Shown here: positions 37,985 to 45,883 of the stretch, piece after piece
Position numbering within the stretch: position 1 is the first letter of the stretch
How the letters are laid out: every line of letters begins with the position of its first letter
Assembly (NCBI RefSeq): GCF_902459735.1
Contig: NZ_CABPRV010000004.1
Span: forward strand, 124,001-188,000
Reading direction: 5' to 3'
Origin: Pandoraea capi
Lineage (GTDB): Bacteria; Pseudomonadota; Gammaproteobacteria; Burkholderiales; Burkholderiaceae
DNA: 64,000 nt
Position numbers and translations under genes: made by a program
The notes under the pieces: model-generated
Seen by the model: the letters and a program-made list of their open reading frames with translations, nothing else
What the model was told of the DNA's origin: nothing
The model's database searches: none

Positions 37985-38611
37985 ATGAACACACCGGCCC
38001 CACCCACGTCCGCGACTGCCGCCACGCCCATGGCCCCGGTTGCCACCGATGTCCCCGTGATTCCCAACACGCCCGCGACCGATACCCCAAGCGTGCGCGC
38101 CCTCTTCCTCGGCTTTCTCGGTCTCGGGATGACCGCGTTCGGCGGGGCCTTGCCGCTGGCGCGGCGCATGATCGTGGAGAAGCGTCGCTGGGTCACGTCG
38201 GCCGAATTCACCGACCTGCTCGGTCTGTGTCAGTTTCTGCCGGGCGGCAACATCATCAATCTGTCGGTTGCGCTCGGCATGCGCTTTCACGGCTGGCGTG
38301 GCGCGCTGGCGTCGATTCTCGGGTTGATTGCCGCGCCGTCTGCGGTGGTCATCGTGCTGGGCACGATCTACCAGCACTTCCAGAACGATCCGCACGTCAA
38401 GCATCTCTTCGCCGGGTTGGCGGCGGCGGCGGCTGGCTTGCTGATTCAGATGGCATGGAAAGTGTCGTGGCCGCTGCGCAAATCGCTCGCGCTCGGCGGC
38501 GTGGCGCTCGCGTGTTTCATTGCGATTGCCGTGCTGCGCGTGCCGCTCGTGCTCACCATGCTCGTCATGACGCCGATCTCCATCTATGCCACGTGGCGGG
38601 TGTCGCAATGA
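37985..38611 (+). CDS. Chromate transporter, N-terminal half-size subunit
   Basis: 208 residues. After a 35-residue Pro/Ala/Thr-rich head comes one CHR domain with GMTAFGGALPLARRMIVEKRRWV, FTDLLGLCQFLPGGNIINLSVALG and several membrane helices. Short-chain CHR proteins work as gene pairs and export chromate or a related anion. Its stop overlaps the start of the next gene (ATGA). Confidence 0.9.
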   Translation: MNTPAPPTSATAATPMAPVATDVPVIPNTPATDTPSVRALFLGFLGLGMTAFGGALPLARRMIVEKRRWVTSAEFTDLLGLCQFLPGGNIINLSVALGMRFHGWRGALASILGLIAAPSAVVIVLGTIYQHFQNDPHVKHLFAGLAAAAAGLLIQMAWKVSWPLRKSLALGGVALACFIAIAVLRVPLVLTMLVMTPISIYATWRVSQ

Positions 38612-39138
38612 CCGGCACGCTCATCTCGCTCGCGCTCATCTTCACGCAGTTGTCGGTGCTCGCCTTCGGTGGCGGCAACACCATCCTGCCGGAGATGGAG
38701 CGTCAGGTCGTCGATCTGCATCACTGGATGACGTCGGAAGAATTCAGCGCGCTGTTCGCACTTGGGCAAGCCGCGCCGGGGCCGAATCTCATGATCGTGA
38801 CGCTCGTCGGCTGGCACGTGGCCGGCTGGCAGGGCATGCTCGTCACGTCGATTGCGAAATTCGGGCCGTCGTCGCTCATCACGGTCGGCGTCCTGCATTT
38901 GTGGGAACGCTTCAAGGACCGGCCGTGGCGACGCATCGTACAGGCCGGTCTGATTCCGATGACCGCCGGGCTTGTCGCAGCGAGTGCTGCACTGATTGCC
39001 GAAGCCTCAGCAACCTCGTGGTTGCTCGCCGGTATCACCGCGAGCGTTGCGGTGCTGGCCATCCGTACCAAAGTGCATCCCTTGTGGTGGCTCGCGGCGG
39101 GCAGCGTCGCCGGGCTGCTCGGCGGCGCGTACCTGTAA
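38608..39138 (+). CDS. Chromate transporter, C-terminal half-size subunit
   Basis: 176 residues, the second CHR domain (QLSVLAFGGGNTILPEMERQVV, FALGQAAPGPNLMIVTLVGW). The ATG at 38608 overlaps the previous stop by 4 nt, implying translational coupling and a heteromeric transporter. The longer open frame reaching back to 37861 is an out-of-frame shadow of the first subunit and not a fusion. Confidence 0.92.
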   Translation: MTGTLISLALIFTQLSVLAFGGGNTILPEMERQVVDLHHWMTSEEFSALFALGQAAPGPNLMIVTLVGWHVAGWQGMLVTSIAKFGPSSLITVGVLHLWERFKDRPWRRIVQAGLIPMTAGLVAASAALIAEASATSWLLAGITASVAVLAIRTKVHPLWWLAAGSVAGLLGGAYL

Positions 39139-39152
39139 GCGACTCTCCACCT

Positions 39153-40508
39153 TCAGCGTTTGCCGGCCTCACAGATCTGCGCGAACGAGGTATGCCAATG
39201 GTCGCGGCGCAGTACGTCGATCCCATCGACGAGATGCATCCAGTCGTCGCTGCCAATTTTTAGCGACGGTGGCGTGTCGCCGCGCACCAGGGCAGCGAGT
39301 CGTGGCGGGCACTGCGCGTCGCGCCCCGTCGCTTCCGGCCTGCCCGCCACGATCATGATTCGCGCGATCCATTTGGCGACATCCAGCGCAATCGTGGGGC
39401 GAACTGTCTCGCCGGGGCGCGGCGCCGGTTCGTCGGACCACCGCCACGCATAACGCGCGCTGACGCCTGCACGCGTGGCAACGCCCAGCGCCGTGAGCAC
39501 CTGCTCGCACGTCATGCCGTGCTTAGCCGCTGCCGTCAGGGCGCGCTCCGTGAGATGACGCCAGTCGCCCGTGCCGCCGCAATCGTGCCGCACGCTGGCG
39601 GCGAATAGCTCGACGACGCGGGCGCGTACCCGACGCAGCGCCTTGGCATCCGTGAGCAAACGGCGCTCGTGTCGCGTTTTCGCGGACAGGTCGTCGGTCG
39701 TCTCGGCAGGATCGAAGATCTGCACGTCGACGGGATGGACCGTGAACGTCGGCGACCCCGCTTCGTCATGACGCCAGTCGGGCTCCAGCCGCGATTGAAG
39801 CAATGCAAAGGCGTTGTCGTCGCGAATCAGCGAGGGACGTTCATCGCAGATGTGCAGGGCCTCGCGCATGGCCCTGGGCAACCTGAACCCCAGTCCGTGC
39901 GACATGAGCTGGCAAAGCCCGGCCACGCGATCGCTGCGCGCAAGATCGGATTGTGGGGTGTCGGCGAGGTGGAGCAGCAGCGCTTCGGCGATGCGCATTT
40001 CCGCCAGCGCATGACGCGGCAGCGTGGCGCCATCGCGCTGCGCCCTGGCGGCGTCGAGCGTGGCGTCGAAGACGGCCAGACATTGGCGCATGGCCGTCAC
40101 GTCCGCCAGCGTTCGTCGGCGTAGTTGCGAATCCGTCTGCAAGGCCCACTGGCGCTGCGCCTCGTCGCCTGCGCAGATGGCTTGTTCCAGCGCCTTGAGT
40201 TCCGGCCAGAGATAAGTGCAGGTGGCACCGACGGTCAGTGCGCTCAGCGCGCAGGCGAAACCGACGTCCACCGCTCCCGGTTGCGACGCCGCATGCCGAG
40301 CGAAGCGCAGCGACGCTTGATGCCAGGCGTCGGCAAGCACATCGCGCAGTCCGTTCTCGCGCAGACATGCCGCCGCGCTGGAGAAATCGCCCCGGAAGCC
40401 CCCGAAGGCGCAGTTCGCGGCCGCCTTCGCGAGCTGAAACAGCGTGTCGACGCTCGGGGGCGTGCGTGAGGAAAGAGAGGTGACGATCGCATCTGACGCG
40501 AATGACAT
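39153..40508 (-). CDS. Orphan protein of unknown function
   Basis: 451 residues, no family recognised. Mostly helical-looking, rich in Ala/Arg/Leu/Asp, no signal peptide; one hydrophobic stretch near residues 80-100 (FACALSALTVGATCTYLW). Ten or more Cys are scattered. A strong AAGGAG 8 nt before ATG 40508 supports it as a real gene, and the same CCAAGGAGC sequence precedes the other orphan at 20643-22160. It is convergent with the chromate pair and divergent from a LysE gene. Possible effector-like protein, but this is speculation. Confidence 0.65.
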   Translation of the reverse strand: MSFASDAIVTSLSSRTPPSVDTLFQLAKAAANCAFGGFRGDFSSAAACLRENGLRDVLADAWHQASLRFARHAASQPGAVDVGFACALSALTVGATCTYLWPELKALEQAICAGDEAQRQWALQTDSQLRRRTLADVTAMRQCLAVFDATLDAARAQRDGATLPRHALAEMRIAEALLLHLADTPQSDLARSDRVAGLCQLMSHGLGFRLPRAMREALHICDERPSLIRDDNAFALLQSRLEPDWRHDEAGSPTFTVHPVDVQIFDPAETTDDLSAKTRHERRLLTDAKALRRVRARVVELFAASVRHDCGGTGDWRHLTERALTAAAKHGMTCEQVLTALGVATRAGVSARYAWRWSDEPAPRPGETVRPTIALDVAKWIARIMIVAGRPEATGRDAQCPPRLAALVRGDTPPSLKIGSDDWMHLVDGIDVLRRDHWHTSFAQICEAGKR

Positions 40509-40717
40509 GGCGCAAGCTCCTTGGTAAGGGACATCGACGGAAGTCGAAGCAGCGGGCATGGTCGGCTACCGCGGTAACAGCGGCTTCAGGATTCGCTCGC
40601 GGCCCTTTCGGGCGTCCTCTCGCAGAATCTGGGATGATGTCGCCATGGCGTCGTCCTGACCGCCCTTTGGCCATCACCTGACCGTCCTGATCCCGTCCCC
40701 ATCCGACCGGAGCCCCT

Positions 40718-41344
40718 ATGCCGACTTTTGCCACGCTTGCCACGTTCGTTGCCGTCGTTCTCGGGCTCTTTCTGATTCCGGGACCGGCGGTGTTGCTCAC
40801 CATCACGCGCACCGTGCAGGGCGGACGCCGCGCCGGCGTCATGACCGGCATGGGGATTGCGTTCGGCGATCTCATCCACACGTTGTTCGCGGCGGTCGGA
40901 CTGTCGGCGGTGCTGATGACCTCGGCGCTGGCTTTCGATGTCGTCAAATACGTCGGCGCGGCTTACCTGATTTACCTCGGGATCAAGGCGTTGCGCGAGC
41001 GGCCGTCCGATCCGCAATTGCCTGTCGCGTCTCAGGTCTCACCGGGTCGTGCGTTCGCGCAGGCCGTGGCGACCGAAGTGCTCAATCCGAAAACGGCGCT
41101 GTTCTTCCTCGCCTTCATGCCGCAGTTCGTGCACGCCAGCGAGGGCAACGTCTTCGTGCAGTTCCTCGTATTGGGCCTGGTGTTCGTGGCGATGAGCGCG
41201 CTTTACACGGCGGCCATCGCCTTGTCGGTGCGTCCGCTCGGCAAGTTCGTGGGACGCTTCACCTGGCTGCTGCGCTGGCAGGGGAAGATCATCGGCACCA
41301 TCTTCATCGGTCTGGGCCTGCGCGTCGCCATGCAGCAGCGGTGA
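40718..41344 (+). CDS. LysE/RhtB family amino-acid exporter
   Basis: 208 residues with about six membrane helices and the family signature FLIPGPAVLLTITRTVQGGRRAG followed by GIAFGDLIHTLFAAVGL. It also has ATEVLNPKTALFFLAFMPQF. Exports amino acids or homoserine lactones; the substrate is unknown. Begins 209 bp from the divergent orphan gene. Confidence 0.93.
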   Translation: MPTFATLATFVAVVLGLFLIPGPAVLLTITRTVQGGRRAGVMTGMGIAFGDLIHTLFAAVGLSAVLMTSALAFDVVKYVGAAYLIYLGIKALRERPSDPQLPVASQVSPGRAFAQAVATEVLNPKTALFFLAFMPQFVHASEGNVFVQFLVLGLVFVAMSALYTAAIALSVRPLGKFVGRFTWLLRWQGKIIGTIFIGLGLRVAMQQR

Positions 41345-41380
41345 GCCGGTCTGGACGGTGGCGCTGAAGCCGTCCACCGC

Positions 41381-41428
41381 AGTCAGCCCGCTAAGTCAGC
41401 CCGCTAAGTCAGCCCGCTAAGTCAGCCC
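41381..41428. repeat. 13-bp tandem repeat, 3.7 copies
   Basis: AGTCAGCCCGCTA repeated at 41381, 41394 and 41407 with a partial fourth copy, all identical. It is in the gap between the LysE gene and the DUF3047 gene, so copy-number change could alter spacing in that leader. Confidence 0.95.
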
Positions 41429-41466
41429 TCTTCGTCAGTCGTGTCCCAACGCAGGAGTCGTTCACC

Positions 41467-42318
41467 ATGCAACGCATTGTTTCGACGCTTCGTTCACGCG
41501 CTTGTCCCTATCAGGGTCATCACCCTCATCGGCGGCACCGGTCTCACGCCCGTCTGACGGTCGCGGCCGTCGCGATGACCGTCTGTCTGGCGGTGACATT
41601 GCTTTCGGCCTCGCGGGCCTTTGCGGCAGATCCGGCGACCGGTACTGCGTCGGCAGCGGGTCCCGCCGTGCCCTTTTCCAAAGCCAGTCCCGGCAGCGCC
41701 TTGCCGGCGGGCTGGCAGAACCTGCCGGTCGTGAGCGGCAAGAAGCTCACGGTCTACACCGTGGTGGCCGACGGCAAGCGCAACGTCATCGAAGCGGACT
41801 CGACCGATTCGGCATCGGCGCTCATGGCCAAGGGAGGCGGTATCGACCTGAACGCGACGCCGGTCGTCGCATGGCGCTGGAAAGTCGACAAGGCCATTCC
41901 CGGCGCAGACAACCGGGCGAGCGACAAAGAAGATGCGCCCGCGCGGCTGGTCTTCTTCTTCGACGGCGACAAGTCGCGGCTCTCGTTCGGCGACCGGGCG
42001 ACCATGACGCTAGCCAAGGCGGGGGGCGAAGACCTGCCGTACGCCACGCTCATGTACATCTGGTCCAACGACGCACCCGTTGGCGGCGTGATCCAGAACC
42101 CGCACACCGATCGGGTCCAGATGCTCGTGGTGGCGGGAGGCGATGCGTCGCTCGGCAAATGGCAGACGTTCTCGCGCAACCTCGCCGCCGATTACGAGCG
42201 CGTCTATAAAGAAAAGCCGGGCAAGCTGCTCGGTTACGGTGTCTTCACCGACAGCGACAACACCCATGCGAGTGCACATGCATGGTACGGCGACGTGCGT
42301 TTCGACGCAGGCAAATAG
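41467..42318 (+). CDS. DUF3047 domain exported protein
   Basis: 283 residues. An unusually long, His/Arg-rich head precedes a hydrophobic signal (LTVAAVAMTVCLAVTLLSASRAFAA, cleavage near residue 53). A soluble beta-rich DUF3047 domain follows (VVAWRWKVDKAIPGADNR, ARLVFFFDGD, YIWSNDAPVG). Periplasmic, function unknown. An internal ATG nearer the signal (about residue 36) could be the true start; AGGAG precedes the upstream one. Followed by a strong terminator. Confidence 0.85.
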   Translation: MQRIVSTLRSRACPYQGHHPHRRHRSHARLTVAAVAMTVCLAVTLLSASRAFAADPATGTASAAGPAVPFSKASPGSALPAGWQNLPVVSGKKLTVYTVVADGKRNVIEADSTDSASALMAKGGGIDLNATPVVAWRWKVDKAIPGADNRASDKEDAPARLVFFFDGDKSRLSFGDRATMTLAKAGGEDLPYATLMYIWSNDAPVGGVIQNPHTDRVQMLVVAGGDASLGKWQTFSRNLAADYERVYKEKPGKLLGYGVFTDSDNTHASAHAWYGDVRFDAGK

Positions 42319-42393
42319 CGCCCGGGATTCGCTTCCGGTTTCACCAGCCGACACCCATGTGAAAAGTCACGTCGAATGCATCGAAAAAAACCC

Positions 42394-42419
42394 TGAAAGC
42401 CCCGTCTGACGGGGCTTTC
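42394..42419 (+). terminator. Intrinsic terminator after DUF3047 gene
   Basis: GAAAGCCCCG / CGGGGCTTTC, a perfect 10-bp stem with loop TCTGA, preceded by seven A and ending in TTTC. It may work in both directions. Confidence 0.85.
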
Positions 42420-42550
42420 GCGCTATTACAACAGTCGCTTGCGTGCTACGCTATCTCGCCTAGAATTTGAGCCAGAGTCAGTGCACGGATACCTTGCGAT
42501 CCGTTGCTGGCGATTGGCTGTATCGAGTCTCTCAACGCCCCGCGAGCGCC

Positions 42551-44335
42551 ATGCAAAAGAATCGCCAGCCCAAGGACGTCACGTTCGCCGCCAGTCCTGT
42601 CTTGCAATCGCGCATGTCGTTGTGGCGCTCCAAGCTCGTCGTCATCGTCATTACGCTGGCCTTCATCGGCCTCGTAGTGCGGGCGTTCTGGATTGCCGGA
42701 CCGGGCAACAGCTTCTACATCGCGCAGGGCGAAAAGCGTTATGAGCACGCCATCGTCATGCCGGGCGTGCGCGGTAAGATCGAAGACCGCGACGGCCGTG
42801 TGCTCGCCACCAGTCTGCCGATGCGCACCGTCTGGGCCGTGCCTGCCGAAGTCCCGGACGACCTGTCCGATAGCGACATCCAGAAAGCGAGCAAACTGCT
42901 CGACATCCCCACCAAGGAATTGCGCACCAAACTCATTGGCGAGAAGAAGTTCGTCTATGTGAAGCGTCAGGTGTCGCCGGAGATCGGCAAGCAGGTCGAG
43001 GCGCTGGGCATTCCCGGCGTTTATGAGAGCAGCGAATTCAAGCGCTTCTACCCCGAAGGCGAAGTGGCCGCGCACGTCGTGGGGTTCACGAACGTCGAGG
43101 ACAAGGGGCAGGAAGGCATGGAGCTGGGCGAAGAGCCGCTGCTTGAAGGGACGGCCGGCGTACGTCGCGTGATCAAGGACCGTATCGGGCGCACCATTCA
43201 GGATCTCGACGATTCCAGCCCGCCGCGCGACGGCAAGGACATTCGTCTGACGCTCGACACCCGCGTGCAGTACATCGCCTATGAAGCCCTGAAGAATGCG
43301 GTGGAACGCACCGGCGCGAAGGCGGCCATGGCGGTCGTCATCGACGCCAAGAGCGGTCAGGTGCTGGCACTTGCCAACTTGCCGACCTACAACCCCAACG
43401 ATCGCGAGCATCTGACGGGTGAGCAACTGCGCAACCGAGTGTTCACCGACGTCTTCGAGCCGGGTTCCATTCTCAAGCCGTTCACAATGGCGCTGGCGCT
43501 GGATCTGCACCGTCTGACACCGACCACGACCATCGACACCGGCCCGGGCCGATATGTCTTCGAAGGCGCGACCATTTCTGACGACTCGGCGAACGGCGTG
43601 CTGACGGCGGCGGGCGTGATTCAGAAGTCGAGCAATATCGGCATGACCAAAGTGTCGACGATGCTGCGTGCCGAAGAAATGTGGGACATGTTCACCGAAA
43701 TCGGGCTGGGACAGCAGCCGAAGCTGGGCTTCCCGGGCGCGGTGTCCGGGCGTTTGCGTCCGTACAAATCGTGGCGGCGCATCGAGCAGGCCACGATGGC
43801 GTACGGGTACGGCATTTCGGCGTCGCTCTTCCAACTGGCGCGCGCCTACACGATCTTCGCGAACGACGGCGTACTCGTGCCCATCTCGATCATCAAGCCG
43901 GACACACCGGTGCAGCCCGAGGGCGTGCGTGTCATCGATGCGCGCACGGCGGCCGAAATGCGCAAGATGCTGGCTGGCGTGGTGGATACGGGCGGGACGG
44001 CCACGACGGCGCAGGTGGCCGGATACAGCATTGGCGGGAAGACGGGCACGGCCTACAAGGCGGGCGCTCACGGTTACGACCACTCGAAGTATCGGGCGTC
44101 GTTCGTGGGGATTGCGCCGTTGTCGTCACCGCGTCTGGTGATTGCGGTGTCGGTGGATGAGCCGAAAGCGTCGCAACACTTTGGCGGTCAGGCGGCAGGT
44201 CCGGCGTTTGCGGAGATTGCGTCGCAAGCGTTGCCGTTGCTGGGGATTCGACCGGATCTGCCGGTACGCCCGGGGGTGATTCTGGCGGCGCCGACATCGG
44301 ACACGCCGCCGGATGACAAGGGGTCGCACGGTTGA
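42551..44335 (+). CDS. FtsI/PBP3-like peptidoglycan D,D-transpeptidase
   Basis: 594 residues. A single N-terminal membrane helix (about 28-49) is followed by a PBP dimerisation domain and a transpeptidase domain with S306-x2-K309 (EPGSILKPF), S360-x-N362 (KSSN) and K497-T-G (GGKTGTAYK). Class B PBPs cross-link septal peptidoglycan. No division-and-cell-wall cluster neighbours are present, so this is probably a second FtsI-type copy, as known in some Burkholderiales. The start at 42551 gives the usual length; the frame back to 42467 is not membrane-protein-like. Confidence 0.92.
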   Translation: MQKNRQPKDVTFAASPVLQSRMSLWRSKLVVIVITLAFIGLVVRAFWIAGPGNSFYIAQGEKRYEHAIVMPGVRGKIEDRDGRVLATSLPMRTVWAVPAEVPDDLSDSDIQKASKLLDIPTKELRTKLIGEKKFVYVKRQVSPEIGKQVEALGIPGVYESSEFKRFYPEGEVAAHVVGFTNVEDKGQEGMELGEEPLLEGTAGVRRVIKDRIGRTIQDLDDSSPPRDGKDIRLTLDTRVQYIAYEALKNAVERTGAKAAMAVVIDAKSGQVLALANLPTYNPNDREHLTGEQLRNRVFTDVFEPGSILKPFTMALALDLHRLTPTTTIDTGPGRYVFEGATISDDSANGVLTAAGVIQKSSNIGMTKVSTMLRAEEMWDMFTEIGLGQQPKLGFPGAVSGRLRPYKSWRRIEQATMAYGYGISASLFQLARAYTIFANDGVLVPISIIKPDTPVQPEGVRVIDARTAAEMRKMLAGVVDTGGTATTAQVAGYSIGGKTGTAYKAGAHGYDHSKYRASFVGIAPLSSPRLVIAVSVDEPKASQHFGGQAAGPAFAEIASQALPLLGIRPDLPVRPGVILAAPTSDTPPDDKGSHG

Positions 44336-44385
44336 TTCTGTGCTGCGTCAGGAAGGGCCTCACCCACTTCCAACGTTAGCGGCAG

Positions 44386-44455
44386 ATCGGGGTGGGGGCC
44401 GCCCGCGGCACTCCATTGCTTGTTAAGTCGCACCGCGGGCGGCCCCCACCCCGAT
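44386..44455. repeat. 23-bp perfect inverted repeat
   Basis: Left arm 44386-44408 (begins ATCGGGGTGGGGG, ends CCCGCGG) and right arm 44433-44455 are exact reverse complements with a 24-nt loop. About 50 bp past the PBP stop. No T-run, so not a standard terminator. It could be a repetitive extragenic palindrome or a factor-binding or mRNA-protecting structure. Confidence 0.9.
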
Positions 44456-44715
44456 TCAGCATCGATAGCGATGCGACGACACCATCGACGTGCAACCGAT
44501 AGCACCACCGCGACGGACGGTTGCCGTTTAGCGTCGTCATTCGGCGCGGAGATGGTTGCATTACAGGATGTATGAGCGGTGATTGTCGGTGCCCTGACGG
44601 AGCGACTTTAAGGTGGAGCGCAGTCAGGGTACCGGCAAGCGCCGCGGGTTGGGGCGATGGACAGAGCTGTCGGCGATAGGTTGACGGGCGGTGTCGACGC
44701 ACAGGTGAGGCGTGA

Positions 44716-44755
44716 GCAAAAAGGGCGATTCGATTAGTCGAATTGCCCTTTTTGC
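44716..44755. terminator. Bidirectional terminator candidate
   Basis: GCAAAAAGGGCGATTCGA / TCGAATTGCCCTTTTTGC, 18-nt arms with one mismatch and a TTAG loop. An A-run on one side and a T-run on the other allow termination on both strands. It probably ends transcription from the PBP side. Confidence 0.8.
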
Positions 44756-44814
44756 GTACTGAGGCGCCAAAGAGGCACCAGACCAGCCTAAGTCCCCACC
44801 AAAGCACAAAAAGA

Positions 44815-44851
44815 AAAAAGGCGGCCCGGAAAATCCGAAAGCCGCCTTTTT
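44815..44851 (-). terminator. Intrinsic terminator of cyoABCD
   Basis: AAAAAGGCGGC / GCCGCCTTTTT stem with a 15-nt loop. The A-run gives a U-run on the minus-strand transcript, about 35 bp past the cyoD stop. Confidence 0.88.
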
Positions 44852-44853
44852 CA

Positions 44854-44875
44854 CTTACCCGAGGGTTCGGGTAAG
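44854..44875. other. Short hairpin at 3' end of cyoD transcript
   Basis: CTTACCCGA / TCGGGTAAG, a perfect 9-bp stem with loop GGGT. It sits between the cyoD stop and the terminator and could protect the mRNA 3' end. Confidence 0.6.
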
Positions 44876-44885
44876 ACCGGAAGAC

Positions 44886-45254
44886 TTACATCCCCGGCAT
44901 CATCAGCGAATTGGCGTTGTGCATGATCCACAGCGAGCCGACGAGCACGATGGCCACGATCAGCACGGTGAACAGGAACGCCATCACATTCCAGCGCTGT
45001 TCCGACGAGCGGTCCATGTGCAGGAAGTAGATCAGGTGGACGATGATCTGCACGAGGGCTGCGCCGAGGATCAGCGGCAGCACCGTCGACGGCGGCATCG
45101 TGCCATCCATCACCAGCTTGAACGGCACGACCGTCAGGATCACGGCGAGCACGAAGCCGATCAGGTACGACTTCACGCTGCCGTGGCTGCCACCGGCCGC
45201 ATTGTGGCCAGCGTCGTGGCCGTGCGATTGCACCGATTTGCTATTGCTGCTCAT
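44886..45254 (-). CDS. cyoD: Cytochrome bo3 ubiquinol oxidase subunit IV
   Basis: 122 residues with a His-rich head (HGHDAGHNAAGGSHGS) and three membrane helices. SYLIGFVLAVILTVVPF and FLHMDRSSEQRWN are typical of CyoD, which assists assembly and stabilises CuB in subunit I. Its start abuts the cyoC stop directly. Confidence 0.96.
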   Translation of the reverse strand: MSSNSKSVQSHGHDAGHNAAGGSHGSVKSYLIGFVLAVILTVVPFKLVMDGTMPPSTVLPLILGAALVQIIVHLIYFLHMDRSSEQRWNVMAFLFTVLIVAIVLVGSLWIMHNANSLMMPGM

Positions 45255-45881
45255 TTACATCGCTCCCATCAGGTACACGACCGTGAAGACGCCGATCCAG
45301 ACCACGTCCAAGAAGTGCCAGAACAGCGAGAGGCATTGCAGACGCGTGGTGTTGGTCGACGTGAGGCCCTTCTTGCCGATCTGGAACATCAGCACGGCCA
45401 TCCACAGCAGGCCCGAGGCCACGTGCAGACCGTGCGTTGCCACCAGTGCGAAGAACGACGACAGGAAGCCGCTACGGTTCGGACCTGCGCCTTCGAGGAT
45501 CAGGTGGTGGAACTCGTACAGTTCCATGGCGATAAACGCCGCACCCAGAATCCACGTAATGGCGAGCCAGCCCATCACGGCGCCCTTCTTGCCGTTGTGC
45601 AGGCCGATCATGGCGAAGCCATAGGTGATCGACGAGAACAGCAGGATGAAGGTTTCGACCAGCACGAACTTCAGGTCGAAGAGTTCCTTACCCGTGGGGC
45701 CGCCCGCCGTGGAGTCACGCAATACCGCAAACGTGGCGAACAAGCTGGCGAACAGCACCAGGTCGGTCATCAGGTACACCCAGAAACCGAAGATCGTGTT
45801 GCCCCCGGTGTCGTGGTGCGCGTGGTCATGCGCATGCGCATCGGCATGCGCGCCCGTGTGTTTGAGAACTTCGCTCGTCAT
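45255..45881 (-). CDS. cyoC: Cytochrome bo3 ubiquinol oxidase subunit III
   Basis: 208 residues with a His/Asp/Ala-rich N-terminus ([17 protein letters not shown]) and five membrane helices. [25 protein letters not shown] and [12 protein letters not shown] are typical subunit III. Lies 2 bp after cyoB and abuts cyoD. Confidence 0.97.
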   Translation of the reverse strand: MTSEVLKHTGAHADAHAHDHAHHDTGGNTIFGFWVYLMTDLVLFASLFATFAVLRDSTAGGPTGKELFDLKFVLVETFILLFSSITYGFAMIGLHNGKKGAVMGWLAITWILGAAFIAMELYEFHHLILEGAGPNRSGFLSSFFALVATHGLHVASGLLWMAVLMFQIGKKGLTSTNTTRLQCLSLFWHFLDVVWIGVFTVVYLMGAM

Positions 45882-45883
45882 GA

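Larger units (their letters stand above)
44336..44885. other. 550-bp hairpin-rich gap between PBP and cyoD
   Basis: No gene is supported. It contains a 23-bp perfect inverted repeat, then an A/T-flanked dyad, the cyo terminator and a fourth 9-bp hairpin, as itemised separately. The gap lies between two converging transcription units. Confidence 0.6.

Noticed and set aside
37861-39138. Apparent fused long chromate transporter frame
   Set aside because: Only the part from 38608 is real; upstream sequence is out of frame with the first subunit and Arg-rich.
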